A stretch of DNA of 64,000 nt from Magallana angulata (GCF_025612915.1 NC_069117.1:3358917-3422916); one strand, 5' to 3'. Counted from the stretch's first letter, positions 25,413 through 37,991 are shown. Numbers and translations: made by a program. The notes: generated by a model not told the origin, from the letters alone.

Positions 25413-27457
25413 TTTCTGTCATGTTATTTATTCTATGTCGTTTCTATAGTACTTGTGTTGCGTTTTTATATCAGAATATTGATTCTGAAGTTGTTGTTGT
25501 TTTTCAAATAAAACAAATATGAATGCACCTCTTACTTATGTCACTTTACAAATTTCACGACATGCCACTGGTATATTTTAAGCTTCATAAAGTAAAATAG
25601 TTCATGAAATATATCAAATAAGGAATTGAATGGAAAATTGAATAGCATTGCAATTGTGAAAATCAGAAGTGAAGTGCAAACCTTACAGCATTGACGAAAG
25701 GGTGGCATCGCAAGGGAATCTGCAAGATTCAAAGGGGAGCTAATATAACACGAAATGCCGGTCAACCGTTGACCGGTAGAATTCTGACATTGACAGCTAC
25801 GGCGTGCTATTAGTAGGGATTGTAAACATTTGGCAGTAATAAGAGTGGGTAAGCTTGGCAAAGCTAAAAAATAAAAAAAATTGTCGAAATATTAAAGGAT
25901 CAATGTCTCACAAAAATCAAAGTATTGGAAATTGTTCCCACGTCTTGTCAGTAATTTTCCACAAAGATTGATTTAGATTCTTGAAGGAAAAAAAAACAGA
26001 GATGTGTTTCTGCTGAATGTAAGCAGGCAGAGATGATTCTAGTCACAGTATTTAAAAAAAAAACTGTTCTGGTTATAGTCACTTGCGTAAATATTTGTCC
26101 AGTGTTACCTTAAAGTGTTGTTTTGAAACACACACGTAAATTTTGAACTGCGTCGAGGAAATATTAATTTCATTATCATTACGCAAAATTCACTTGAACT
26201 ACCAATCTATTCAAACTGGGTGACTATACTGAGATTACAGTCCTTTGAAATGCAAACAAGGATCGCTCCATGTTTTTTTTTTGTATTCAAACTTCCATGT
26301 ACAAATTATTGACATTTTCTCATATACTTAGGTTACAGTGCATACACATCACATATTCACTTTCTTTAAGATATAAGTATAAACACCGACAAACAGACAT
26401 ATATATGCACAAACAATCTCGAATACTTTCTTTATCAACCATGGAAGTTTGAGTATTTTTAGTTAAGAAGGGGGGGGGTGTGTGAAGGAGGGCGGAGAAA
26501 GAGAGGGGAACACAATCTATCAAAAGTCATACATATGCAAGAGGATACATAATAGTATACTTATATTTTCGTTTGCTATAATTTGATTAAATATCCTTGC
26601 AGCTATTATAAACACAGTTCATAACAAGTCACAAATAGTTTGCCAATACTTTTAATACTCAGCAAATTTACAATTCTTAAGTAACAGTAGTTTCTCAATA
26701 TGTATTCAATCAGTGACAGTTCGTTTTAACATGAGCGTCAAGAGGTTTGGGACATTCTTATATTTACTGGCAAAAATGAATTGTTTTACTGTAAGAATCG
26801 CCCCATGTAAATGTTCATGTTAATGGTATGTTGAAAATAGCTTGGTTCAAATCCTTTATTTTTGTATTGGTGACTCAAATGAACTTAAAGTGCTTGTCAT
26901 ATGGCATATGTGTTAAACATATGTACGATGATCTTTATGTATATGTTAAGAAAAACGTGGCACGAACCTTGTTCGCACGAAAAACATTATTTGTAGCGTA
27001 CATGCATCTCTCCTGTATCTCGAAGGTTTGGTCGATTAACTTCAAATTTAAAAAGTTACATTTTAGGTTTGCATTTTAACAACAAACGAAGTTTTGGACA
27101 AAACCACTACTTCTCAGTACCAAAACGTTATTCTGACAGCACTTATCGGTACAAAAAACCCCATTTAGACAAAATTCACATAATACCAAAATATTTTGAA
27201 TTCACAAAAGGCTTAAAAAGTCAAATAAAACGCATTTTTCTGACAAGAACTGATTAGTCTTAACAGGCCAATAAATGTTGGCGAACTATTTTTATGACTT
27301 AATCAAGAATTCTTGCTATGTTTGCTGTGCTTCTAACTACATCACTGTAAAAAAAACCCCTTAAAATAAGTTAACTGCAGGTTAATTTTCCAAAATGTAT
27401 TGAAAGGCTTTAAAATGTGCATAGCAAAGATCGGCAGCAAAAATCTATGCTAAATGT

Positions 27458-27561
27458 ATCGCCAGTCTATCCTATCCCGAAATCGCCAGTCTTCCCCTCC
27501 GCACGAGTTCGAGACAGAGAATCGCGAGTCTTCACCCCGAATGTATATAAACTCGTGCGGA
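27458..27561 (+). promoter_or_regulatory. Core promoter of vWA copy 8
   Basis: TATATAAA is at 27544-27551. The third repeat has the common ATCGCGAG form, unlike copies 7 and 9 on either side. Confidence 0.8.
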
Positions 27562-27598
27562 TACAGAACATTCATATCCACAGAAATACCCTGATCAA

Positions 27599-29385
27599 AT
27601 GAACATGGCTGTTCCACCAGGAGGACCTATGGAGATCTGCTTCTCTTTTGATACTACTGGGTCGATGTCCAGTTCTATAAACGCTGTAAAAGAAAATGTG
27701 CAAGAATTGATACTACGACTACAGACGGACATACCCGGTCTTAGAATCGCTGTCTTCGCTCATGGTGATTATTGTGATAAAAACTCGTCATATGTCACCA
27801 AACACATTGACTTTTCAACCGATTTGAAAGAACTGTGTAACTGGGTGAAAAATGTTGAATCCACGGGTGGCGGCGATAGCGATGAATGTTATGAATTGGT
27901 GTTGCATGAGGTTCAAAGTCTTTCGTGGACGCCGGGATCACAGAGAGCTCTGGTGATGATTGGAGATGCAAATCCGCATGGTGTAAATTACCCAGACAAT
28001 AAATTGAGATTAGATTGGGAAGTGGAATTAGACAAATTGGCAGCAATGGTGAGTACTTTTATGCAATAATTAGAGTGTACACGCTTTTGATGGTAAATTA
28101 ATTTCGATCACTTATAATTCAAATCAACATTAAAAGCAAAGCCCTTTAAATTTTGGCTCATAAACACTTTTCAATTCATTTAGAGTGTCCGCGTGTACGG
28201 TGTACAGTGCAGAGGTTCGTGCGATGAGAGAACCAAAAACTTCTACCAAACACTGGCCAACAAGACAGCAGGCAGACGAATGGAGTTGGAGCAGTTTTCC
28301 AACCTATTTGATTTTATCATGGCTATTTGCTACAGAGAGCAAGGAGCAGAGTTTCTAGACCTCTATGAACAGGAAGTCCGTGCCAGAGATGCTAGAATGG
28401 GTCTCCATAAGGAACTGCACGCTCTATTCGGGGCTCTAAGAGAGGGAGAAGAAGAACCTTCAACGTCCTCGTCAACCGCAGAGAAGCCAAAGTCCAGAAC
28501 ACTTCCATTCAAGCCAGCTCTGAAAAAGAAACCTTCGCTCACAAAGGCTCCTTCCATTACCAAACTGAAGAAAAACAGTTCCCTCATTCATAAAGTCACG
28601 AAAACCATCGCCAAAAAGAAACCCAGGTCTGCAGTCGATAGAAAGAAGGCGAAACTCTTGGCCATTTCTCGTCAAAAGGTACGTAGAAGCTTTTTTCTTC
28701 TTCTTCAGAATACACCCCATTAGATTGAGATTGTTTCTCGGTCCTTAATAGAACACTTTGGCTAACCAGAGGTTTTCCATTTATCGATCCAGCCTGCTCT
28801 CTTTTTCGGGATTCCTTGGCTGGCGTAAATGTTTGTTGTTTGACCACGCAGCTCTTTACCATTTGTGGTAAATTGTATTTCATAATATTTCAGATGAACG
28901 CTCTTAGAAAACTGAAGAGAGAAAACGTTCCGGACACGAATTTTTCTTTAAACAAAATACAGTGGTCCCCATGGGAACTAGTTATCTCTCCCACCAAACC
29001 AGAAAACGACTCTTTGTGGACTGAAAGATACAGAGGAAGAAAGGGTTTCCGCAAAACCAGCGTCTGCGGAGGAAAGACTTTTCCTGCAGCTGTGTACGAG
29101 TTCTCTGTGAGGAAACTTTCCGATCCTAAACGTTACGTGACATACTGTAAATTGTCGTCAGGATTCACCAAGACGAGGTGTTGGGAATCGAGACTTTTAT
29201 CTCATTCTGACGTTCGATCCCAAGTCAACAAAATTGTTGCTTTAGGGTATTCCGTCTATGTACGACGATGTTTGTTGAATGATTCTAACAAAGACACTGT
29301 CAGGAAATCATTACTTCGATATGACTATGCTTGGAAGCGAGTTACAAATGTAAGGGATTCGCAAAGAGATATATCAGTAGCATAA
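27599..29385 (+). CDS. vWA-domain protein, array copy 8
   Basis: Exons are 27599-28048, 28184-28678 and 28894-29385. The protein is identical to copy 2, and the synonymous site in exon 3 has the common AAT form. The 3' spacer carries an 11-G run. Confidence 0.88.
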
Positions 29386-31432
29386 TTTCTGTCATGTTAT
29401 TTATTCTATGTCGTTTCTATAGTACTTGTGTTGCGTTTTTATATCAGAATATTGATTCTGAAGTTGTTGTTGTTTTTCAAATAAAACAAATATGAATGCA
29501 CCTCTTACTTATGTCACTTTACAAATTTCACGACATGCCACTGGTATATTTTAAGCTTCATAAAGTAAAATAGTTCATGAAATATATCAAATAAGGAATT
29601 GAATGGAAAATTGAATAGCATTGCAATTGTGAAAATCAGAAGTGAAGTGCAAACCTTACAGCATTGACGAAAGGGTGGCATCGCAAGGGAATCTGCAAGA
29701 TTCAAAGGGGAGCTAATATAACACGAAATGCCGGTCAACCGTTGACCGGTAGAATTCTGACATTGACAGCTACGGCGTGCTATTAGTAGGGATTGTAAAC
29801 ATTTGGCAGTAATAAGAGTGGGTAAGCTTGGCAAAGCTAAAAAATAAAAAAAATTGTCGAAATATTAAAGGATCAATGTCTCACAAAAATCAAAGTATTG
29901 GAAATTGTTCCCACGTCTTGTCAGTAATTTTCCACAAAGATTGATTTAGATTCTTGAAGGAAAAAAAAACAGAGATGTGTTTCTGCTGAATGTAAGCAGG
30001 CAGAGATGATTCTAGTCACAGTATTTAAAAAAAAAACTGTTCTGGTTATAGTCACTTGCGTAAATATTTGTCCAGTGTTACCTTAAAGTGTTGTTTTGAA
30101 ACACACACGTAAATTTTGAACTGCGTCGAGGAAATATTAATTTCATTATCATTACGCAAAATTCACTTGAACTACCAATCTATTCAAACTGGGTGACTAT
30201 ACTGAGATTACAGTCCTTTGAAATGCAAACAAGGATCGCTCCATGTTTTTTTTTTGTATTCAAACTTCCATGTACAAATTATTGACATTTTCTCATATAC
30301 TTAGGTTACAGTGCATACACATCACATATTCACTTTCTTTAAGATATAAGTATAAACACCGACAAACAGACATATATATGCACAAACAATCTCGAATACT
30401 TTCTTTATCAACCATGGAAGTTTGAGTATTTTTAGTTAAGAAGGGGGGGGGGGTGTGTGAAGGAGGGCGGAGAAAGAGAGGGGAACACAATCTATCAAAA
30501 GTCATACATATGCAAGAGGATACATAATAGTATACTTATATTTTCGTTTGCTATAATTTGATTAAATATCCTTGCAGCTATTATAAACACAGTTCATAAC
30601 AAGTCACAAATAGTTTGCCAATACTTTTAATACTCAGCAAATTTACAATTCTTAAGTAACAGTAGTTTCTCAATATGTATTCAATCAGTGACAGTTCGTT
30701 TTAACATGAGCGTCAAGAGGTTTGGGACATTCTTATATTTACTGGCAAAAATGAATTGTTTTACTGTAAGAATCGCCCCATGTAAATGTTCATGTTAATG
30801 GTATGTTGAAAATAGCTTGGTTCAAATCCTTTATTTTTGTATTGGTGACTCAAATGAACTTAAAGTGCTTGTCATATGGCATATGTGTTAAACATATGTA
30901 CGATGATCTTTATGTATATGTTAAGAAAAACGTGGCACGAACCTTGTTCGCACGAAAAACATTATTTGTAGCGTACATGCATCTCTCCTGTATCTCGAAG
31001 GTTTGGTCGATTAACTTCAAATTTAAAAAGTTACATTTTAGGTTTGCATTTTAACAACAAACGAAGTTTTGGACAAAACCACTACTTCTCAGTACCAAAA
31101 CGTTATTCTGACAGCACTTATCGGTACAAAAAACCCCATTTAGACAAAATTCACATAATACCAAAATATTTTGAATTCACAAAAGGCTTAAAAAGTCAAA
31201 TAAAACGCATTTTTCTGACAAGAACTGATTAGTCTTAACAGGCCAATAAATGTTGGCGAACTATTTTTATGACTTAATCAAGAATTCTTGCTATGTTTGC
31301 TGTGCTTCTAACTACATCACTGTAAAAAAAACCCCTTAAAATAAGTTAACTGCAGGTTAATTTTCCAAAATGTATTGAAAGGCTTTAAAATGTGCATAGC
31401 AAAGATCGGCAGCAAAAATCTATGCTAAATGT

Positions 31433-31536
31433 ATCGCCAGTCTATCCTATCCCGAAATCGCCAGTCTTCCCCTCCGCACGAGTTCGAGACAGAGAATAGC
31501 GAGTCTTCACCCCGAATGTATATAAACTCGTGCGGA
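31433..31536 (+). promoter_or_regulatory. Core promoter of vWA copy 9 (variant third repeat)
   Basis: TATATAAA is at 31519-31526. It shares the ATAGCGAG variant with copy 7. Confidence 0.8.
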
Positions 31537-31573
31537 TACAGAACATTCATATCCACAGAAATACCCTGATCAA

Positions 31574-33360
31574 ATGAACATGGCTGTTCCACCAGGAGGA
31601 CCTATGGAGATCTGCTTCTCTTTTGATACTACTGGGTCGATGTCCAGTTCTATAAACGCTGTAAAAGAAAATGTGCAAGAATTGATACTACGACTACAGA
31701 CGGACATACCCGGTCTTAGAATCGCTGTCTTCGCTCATGGTGATTATTGTGATAAAAACTCGTCATATGTCACCAAACACATTGACTTTTCAACCGATTT
31801 GAAAGAACTGTGTAACTGGGTGAAAAATGTTGAATCCACGGGTGGCGGCGATAGCGATGAATGTTATGAATTGGTGTTGCATGAGGTTCAAAGTCTTTCG
31901 TGGACGCCGGGATCACAGAGAGCTCTGGTGATGATTGGAGATGCAAATCCGCATGGTGTAAATTACCCAGACAATAAATTGAGATTAGATTGGGAAGTGG
32001 AATTAGACAAATTGGCAGCAATGGTGAGTACTTTTATGCAATAATTAGAGTGTACACGCTTTTGATGGTAAATTAATTTCGATCACTTATAATTCAAATC
32101 AACATTAAAAGCAAAGCCCTTTAAATTTTGGCTCATAAACACTTTTCAATTCATTTAGAGTGTCCGCGTGTACGGTGTACAGTGCAGAGGTTCGTGCGAT
32201 GAGAGAACCAAAAACTTCTACCAAACACTGGCCAACAAGACAGCAGGCAGACGAATGGAGTTGGAGCAGTTTTCCAACCTATTTGATTTTATCATGGCTA
32301 TTTGCTACAGAGAGCAAGGAGCAGAGTTTCTAGACCTCTATGAACAGGAAGTCCGTGCCAGAGATGCTAGAATGGGTCTCCATAAGGAACTGCACGCTCT
32401 ATTCGGGGCTCTAAGAGAGGGAGAAGAAGAACCTTCAACGTCCTCGTCAACCGCAGAGAAGCCAAAGTCCAGAACACTTCCATTCAAGCCAGCTCTGAAA
32501 AAGAAACCTTCGCTCACAAAGGCTCCTTCCATTACCAAACTGAAGAAAAACAGTTCCCTCATTCATAAAGTCACGAAAACCATCGCCAAAAAGAAACCCA
32601 GGTCTGCAGTCGATAGAAAGAAGGCGAAACTCTTGGCCATTTCTCGTCAAAAGGTACGTAGAAGCTTTTTTCTTCTTCTTCAGAATACACCCCATTAGAT
32701 TGAGATTGTTTCTCGGTCCTTAATAGAACACTTTGGCTAACCAGAGGTTTTCCATTTATCGATCCAGCCTGCTCTCTTTTTCGGGATTCCTTGGCTGGCG
32801 TAAATGTTTGTTGTTTGACCACGCAGCTCTTTACCATTTGTGGTAAATTGTATTTCATAATATTTCAGATGAACGCTCTTAGAAAACTGAAGAGAGAAAA
32901 CGTTCCGGACACGAACTTTTCTTTAAACAAAATACAGTGGTCCCCATGGGAACTAGTTATCTCTCCCACCAAACCAGAAAACGACTCTTTGTGGACTGAA
33001 AGATACAGAGGAAGAAAGGGTTTCCGCAAAACCAGCGTCTGCGGAGGAAAGACTTTTCCTGCAGCTGTGTACGAGTTCTCTGTGAGGAAACTTTCCGATC
33101 CTAAACGTTACGTGACATACTGTAAATTGTCGTCAGGATTCACCAAGACGAGGTGTTGGGAATCGAGACTTTTATCTCATTCTGACGTTCGATCCCAAGT
33201 CAACAAAATTGTTGCTTTAGGGTATTCCGTCTATGTACGACGATGTTTGTTGAATGATTCTAACAAAGACACTGTCAGGAAATCATTACTTCGATATGAC
33301 TATGCTTGGAAGCGAGTTACAAATGTAAGGGATTCGCAAAGAGATATATCAGTAGCATAA
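31574..33360 (+). CDS. vWA-domain protein, array copy 9 (last copy)
   Basis: Exons are 31574-32023, 32159-32653 and 32869-33360. The protein is identical to copy 2, with the AAC synonymous variant of copy 7. It is the array's last gene on this side, yet it is as well conserved as internal copies, so homogenisation still reaches it. AATAAA is at 33455-33460. Confidence 0.88.
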
Positions 33361-35448
33361 TTTCTGTCATGTTATTTATTCTATGTCGTTTCTATAGTAC
33401 TTGTGTTGCGTTTTTATATCAGAATATTGATTCTGAAGTTGTTGTTGTTTTTCAAATAAAACAAATATGAATGCACCTCTTACTTATGTCACTTTACAAA
33501 TTTCACGACATGCCACTGGTATATTTTAAGCTTCATAAAGTAAAATAGTTCATGAAATATATCAAATAAGGAATTGAATGGAAAATTGAATAGCATTGCA
33601 ATTGTGAAGATCAGAAGTGAAGTGCAAACCTTACAGCATTGACGAAAGGGTGGCATCGCAAGGGAATCTGCAAGATTCAAAGGGGAGCTAATATAACACG
33701 AAATGCCGGTCAACCGTTGACCGGTAGAATTCTGACATTGACAGCTACGGCGTGCTATTAGTAGGGATTGTAAACATTTGGCAGTAATAAGAGTGGGTAA
33801 GCTTGGCAAAGCTAAAAAATAAAAAAATTGTCGAAATATTAAAGGATCAATGTCTCACAAAAATCAAAGTATTGGAAATTGTTCCCACGTCTTGTCAGTA
33901 ATTTTCCACAAAGATTGATTTAGATTCTTTAAAGAAAAAAAAACAGAGATGTGTTTCTGCTGAATGTAAGCATGCAGAGATGATTCTAGTCACAGTATTT
34001 GAAAAAAAAAACTGTTCTGGTTATAGTCACTTGCGTAAATATTTGTCCAGTGTTACCTTAAAGTGTTGTTTTGAAACACACACGTAAATTTTGAACTGCG
34101 TCGAGGAAATATTAATTTCATTATCATTACGCAAAATTCACTTGAACTACCAATTTATTGAAACTGCGTGACTATACTGAGATTACAGTCCTTTGAAATG
34201 CAAACAAGGATCGCTCCATGTTTTTTTTTTTGTATTCAAACTTTCATGTACAAATTATTGACATATACTTAGGTTACAGTGCATACACATCACATATTCA
34301 CTTCCTTTAAGATATAAGTATAACACCGACAAACAGACATATATATTCACAAACAATCTCGAATACTTTCTTTATCAACCATGGAAGTTTGAGTATTTTT
34401 AGTTAAGGGGGGGGGAGGGTGTGAAGGAGGGCGGAGAAAGAGAGGGGAACACTATCTATCAAAAGTCATACATATGCAAGAGGATACATAACAGTAAACT
34501 TATATTTTCTTTTGCTATAATTTGATTAAATATCCTTGCAGCTATTATAAACACAGTTTAGAGCAAGTCACAAATAGTTTGCCAATACTTTTAATACTCA
34601 GCAAATTTACAATTCTTAAGTAGCAGTAGTTTCTCAATATGTATTCTATCAGTGACAGTTCGTTTTAACATGAGCGTCGAGAGGTTTGGGACATTCTTAT
34701 ATTTACTGGCAAAAATAAATTGTTTTACTGTAAGAATCGCCCCATGTTAATGTTCATGTTAATGGTATGTTGAAAATAGCTTGGTTCCAAACCTTTATTT
34801 TTCTATTGGTGACTCAAAATGAACTTAAAGTGCTTGTCATATGGCATATGTGTTAAACATATGTACGATGATCTTTATACCGCTCTTTATGTACATGTTA
34901 AGAAAAACGTGGCACGAACCTTGTTCGCAACACAAAACATTATTTAAAGCGTACATGCATCTCTCCTGTATCTCGAAGGTTTTGTCGATTAACTTCAAAT
35001 TTAAAAAGTTACATTTTAGGTTTGCATTTTAACACCAAACGAAGTTTTGGACAAAACCACTACTTCTCAGTACAAAAACGTTATTCTGACAGCCCTTATC
35101 GGTACAAAAAAAAACCATTTAGACAAAATTACGCATAATACCAAATTATTATGAACTCACAAAAGGCTTAAAAAGTCAAATAAAATGGGCATTTTTCTTA
35201 CAAGAACTGATTAATCTTAAAAGGCCAATAAATGTTGGCGAACTATTTTTATTAGTTAATCAAGAATTCTTGCTATGCTTACTGTGCTTTTAACTACATC
35301 ACTGTAAAAAAAAAACCCTTAAAATAAGTGAACTGCAGATTAATTTTCCAAAATGTATTGAAAGGCTTTAAAATGTGCATAGCAAAGATCGACAGCAAAA
35401 ATCTATGTTAAATGTATCGCCAGTCTATCTTATCCCGAAATCGCCAGT
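33361..35448. repeat. Diverged terminal spacer of the array
   Basis: The first ~570 bp match internal spacers almost exactly. From about 33930 the sequence departs by frequent substitutions and small indels, roughly one change per 20-30 bp. Examples are TTTAAAG for TTGAAGG at 33930, a lost TTTTCTCA-like stretch near 34264, and an interrupted G run near 34407-34420. Similarity continues through the first two promoter repeats (35416-35430 and 35440-35448) and then stops. No gene is seen here. Confidence 0.88.
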
Positions 35449-35564
35449 ATATATATGATAAACTTTTCGTTCAGCGAGGTCGCAGTAATCGGCGTCATAA
35501 AGTCAAGCAGACGTCTTATCACATTGAACCCGCGGATCACTCAACAAAAGTTCCGCTAAACCTG
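35448..35564 (+). promoter_or_regulatory. TATA box and untranslated first exon of the EF-hand gene
   Basis: TATATATAT at 35448-35456 starts where array similarity ends. A transcript beginning near 35480 would give a first exon ending at 35564 before a strong GTAAGT donor (CCTG|GTAAGT). The T-rich acceptor ending in TTTAG at 35824 then leads to AACC and the ATG. This arrangement is inferred from motifs; no transcript evidence is available. Confidence 0.55.
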
Positions 35565-35828
35565 GTAAGTTTGTGTTCCACTATCGCTTTAAAAATTATT
35601 CTAAATTACTTGATGAACTTAAAATATTTGGCACTTTAAAAAAATATTTGCAATGGAAATAAAGAATGTTTATCTTCTAATATTTTCTTTTATATTTATT
35701 ATCCTCTTTTTGAACAATTAACAATAAATTTTAAATTTTTTGATATTTCTTTAATGACAAAACTAAAACTGTTCATTATTTTGGCTTTGTCTCTCTTTTA
35801 ATATCTTATTTTTTTTTTGTTTAGAACC

Positions 35829-37991
35829 ATGATAGCATATTTTCTTCTTTTGACTGTGACTAGTGTACTTGGTGCTCCAACGTAAGTTTTATCATTAAGA
35901 TATAAAAGAGTTTAAGATAAATAAAATCAAACTGATACACATTACAAGTGACAAAAACCATACTTTTAAGATTATTGATAACTACGGATGATGGGAAACA
36001 ACTTTGCCCTGTTTCAGTGACCAGTCACATTCTGCTTTGGAACAATTCAAGAACATTATTCGGACACAGGTCACCACACTTTGGCACACTGTTGACAAAA
36101 ATGGCGACGGTCGATTCGAGGCGAGCGACATGCACCACATCTTCGATGATTACGATGCTAACCGTAAGAATCACTCTTGGAGTGGGAGCTTATTGCCACT
36201 CTTTATTGCCAGTCATTGCATTTATCTGTTATTCTTTTGCAAAAAAAAAGGATGGTATTGTGTCCCTATGTATGTCAACTTAAAGGTTTAAAGGAGGAAA
36301 ATTATCCTAAAAATAATGTTTTAACTGAAAATGGCGCGGCAACGGGACATAACTTTTGAAACTTGCCGATGTAAGTGCACATTTCACCTTGATATACTTG
36401 ATATTTATTTGATACATGTACGTGATACGTGATTTATCATATTCTGATTCAATGCATATCGTCGTGAATGGACGTCAGTAGTATGCTTTATTTATGATAG
36501 ATAAGTCACTAATGGCGTTTTGTTAACCATCCGCTCGATGGTCATAAGGGTCTTCAGTTAGTCATGTAAAATAAGGTGGTATGGGACATCTGTAGATATT
36601 AATGTGAGTTAAAGTACATTAAAATTAAAATACTTTTATCGGTTTAGAATTTTCAAATTTTACAATGTTTATCAAAAAAAATATCCACTAAAAAATATTT
36701 GGAGACTTAAAAATTGTAAAACCTACACCGGGACTCGAACTCTTGACTTACATATTCGTGGTAAACCGTCTAACCCACTGCACTACGCTGTCATATGATA
36801 ATAACGGGAAAGAAACTAGTTATATATTAATTACAATTGATTTTGTTGTTTATATCGATAAACAATTCGTCACAACATGGAAGTGTCCAATACCACCATC
36901 AGAAAAAGTCCCTTTTGATTTTATATAATTGTCTAATCTAAGAACTACCAGGAACACAAACCACTAATTTAAGCTGCTAATCTCAAGTTGGTCTTAATTG
37001 ACAGAGAAGAGTAACTTTGTTGATAGGAATATATATTAATAATAATATATATTTTTTTCTAAAAATACATTTTGTGATATAACCTGAAAAGGCATACTGC
37101 ATTCATTTACAAAATTGCTTTCACGATTACTTTGCTGCTTAGATGACCATAGTGTGACCAAGCATGAATTCGTGACGAGGTTTGCCCACAATGAACCAGA
37201 GTTGAACATAATCGGTGAGGGTCTGTTCCTGGAATTCGACATGAACCAAGATGGCGCTATCACCGTGTCCGATTTAGACCTCTACTATCAGAAGATCGAT
37301 TCAAACAGTGAGTAATGTTAACCGCCTTAAAACGGGATCAACTATTTTAAGTGTCTTTTATCAAAATAAAGGTCCCCGTATACAACCCTCTTTGAGTGTG
37401 CATTTCAAAAGTTAATTGTTTTAAGAAAAATAACTATTAATACAGCAGTTTTATAAATATTCGTTGCTATTTAGTGTTATGGCGGGGCTTTATATAGACT
37501 ATCTCTCTTAGAGAGATTTTTACCTTGCCGGGTGTGAAATGAACGTTAAGACGACATGTGTTTCAAAAATTTTTTAAAAGATTATACGTGCCACTCAAAT
37601 GTCGGCTTACACGTGCGAAGGCATTGGTGTATATAATTGATTCATAGCAATATTATCATTTCTGTGCACACCGTTAAACAATTACTGAAACAGCACACTA
37701 TAGTATTTACCGCAAACATCCAAAGGATAGTCAAATGATGTAATCTTTGTATTAGATGATTTTTTTTATTATATTTTGTAGACAATGGGCATGTGGAGAA
37801 GGAGGAATTCGTTCACTACTTTACGGAGGTACGTCTGATTGATATCTTTCGAATTGTTTTTATGACAAAAGTATTTAACAATAAACGGTCTGTGTTGTCG
37901 TTGATTTGTTGTCGTTGATTTGTTTTAGATCTTCACCATTCTGTACGTCATCCAGCTGAATCAGACGACAGTTGCACCTGGCGGCCGCTAG
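35829..37991 (+). CDS. Secreted four-EF-hand calcium-binding protein (calmodulin-like)
   Basis: Coding exons are 35829-35881, 36018-36163, 37143-37307, 37782-37828 and 37929-37991, all with GT-AG borders (donors GTAAGT, GTAAGA, GTGAGT, GTACGT). They total 474 nt, or 157 residues. Residues 1-16 (MIAYFLLLTVTSVLGA) look like a cleavable signal peptide. Four EF-hand loops follow: DKNGDGRFEASD, DANHDHSVTKHE (His instead of Gly at loop position 6), DMNQDGAITVSD and DSNNNGHVEKEE. Two introns fall inside loops 2 and 4. The layout is calmodulin-like but shorter, secreted, and with a tail ending TTVAPGGR. In molluscs such proteins occur in extracellular or shell-forming fluids; that role here is inference. 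A possible ATTAAA signal is at 38065-38070. Confidence 0.83.
36722..36795 (-). repeat. tRNA-like sequence (tRNA-derived SINE or tRNA pseudogene) in EF-hand intron
   Basis: Read on the minus strand, the segment starts with an A-box-like GTGCAGTGGGTTAGACGG and ends with a B-box-like GAGTTCGAGTCCC, spaced as in a tRNA. The T stem pairs poorly and no good acceptor stem forms, so it is unlikely to be a working tRNA gene. Such internal RNA polymerase III boxes are typical of tRNA-derived SINE heads. The SINE body and its ends could not be defined. Confidence 0.5.

Larger units (their letters stand above)
1..35448 (+). repeat. Tandem array of nine ~3.97-kb vWA-gene units
   Basis: The same sequence recurs head to tail. 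Start codons lie at 3752, 7725, 11702, 15675, 19652, 23626, 27599 and 31574, giving periods of 3973, 3977, 3973, 3977, 3974, 3973 and 3975 bp. A unit is one three-exon gene (~1.8 kb including introns) plus a ~2.1 kb spacer. The first unit is cut by the left window edge, so the true copy number is unknown. Units differ by a handful of substitutions and by the length of a G run in the spacer (9 to 14 G). The last spacer is diverged and stops at about 35448. No terminal inverted repeats, target duplications or transposase are visible, so unequal crossing-over or gene conversion fits better than transposition. Confidence 0.97.

Noticed and set aside
1-35448. The whole array as a pure assembly artefact
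   Set aside because: Units differ by private substitutions, an amino-acid change, indels and variants shared between distant units, and the edge is diverged. This argues for real copies, although exact copy number still needs read support.
36722-36795. Functional tRNA gene in the EF-hand intron
   Set aside because: The B and A boxes are tRNA-like, but the T stem and acceptor stem do not pair, so a SINE or pseudogene is more likely.
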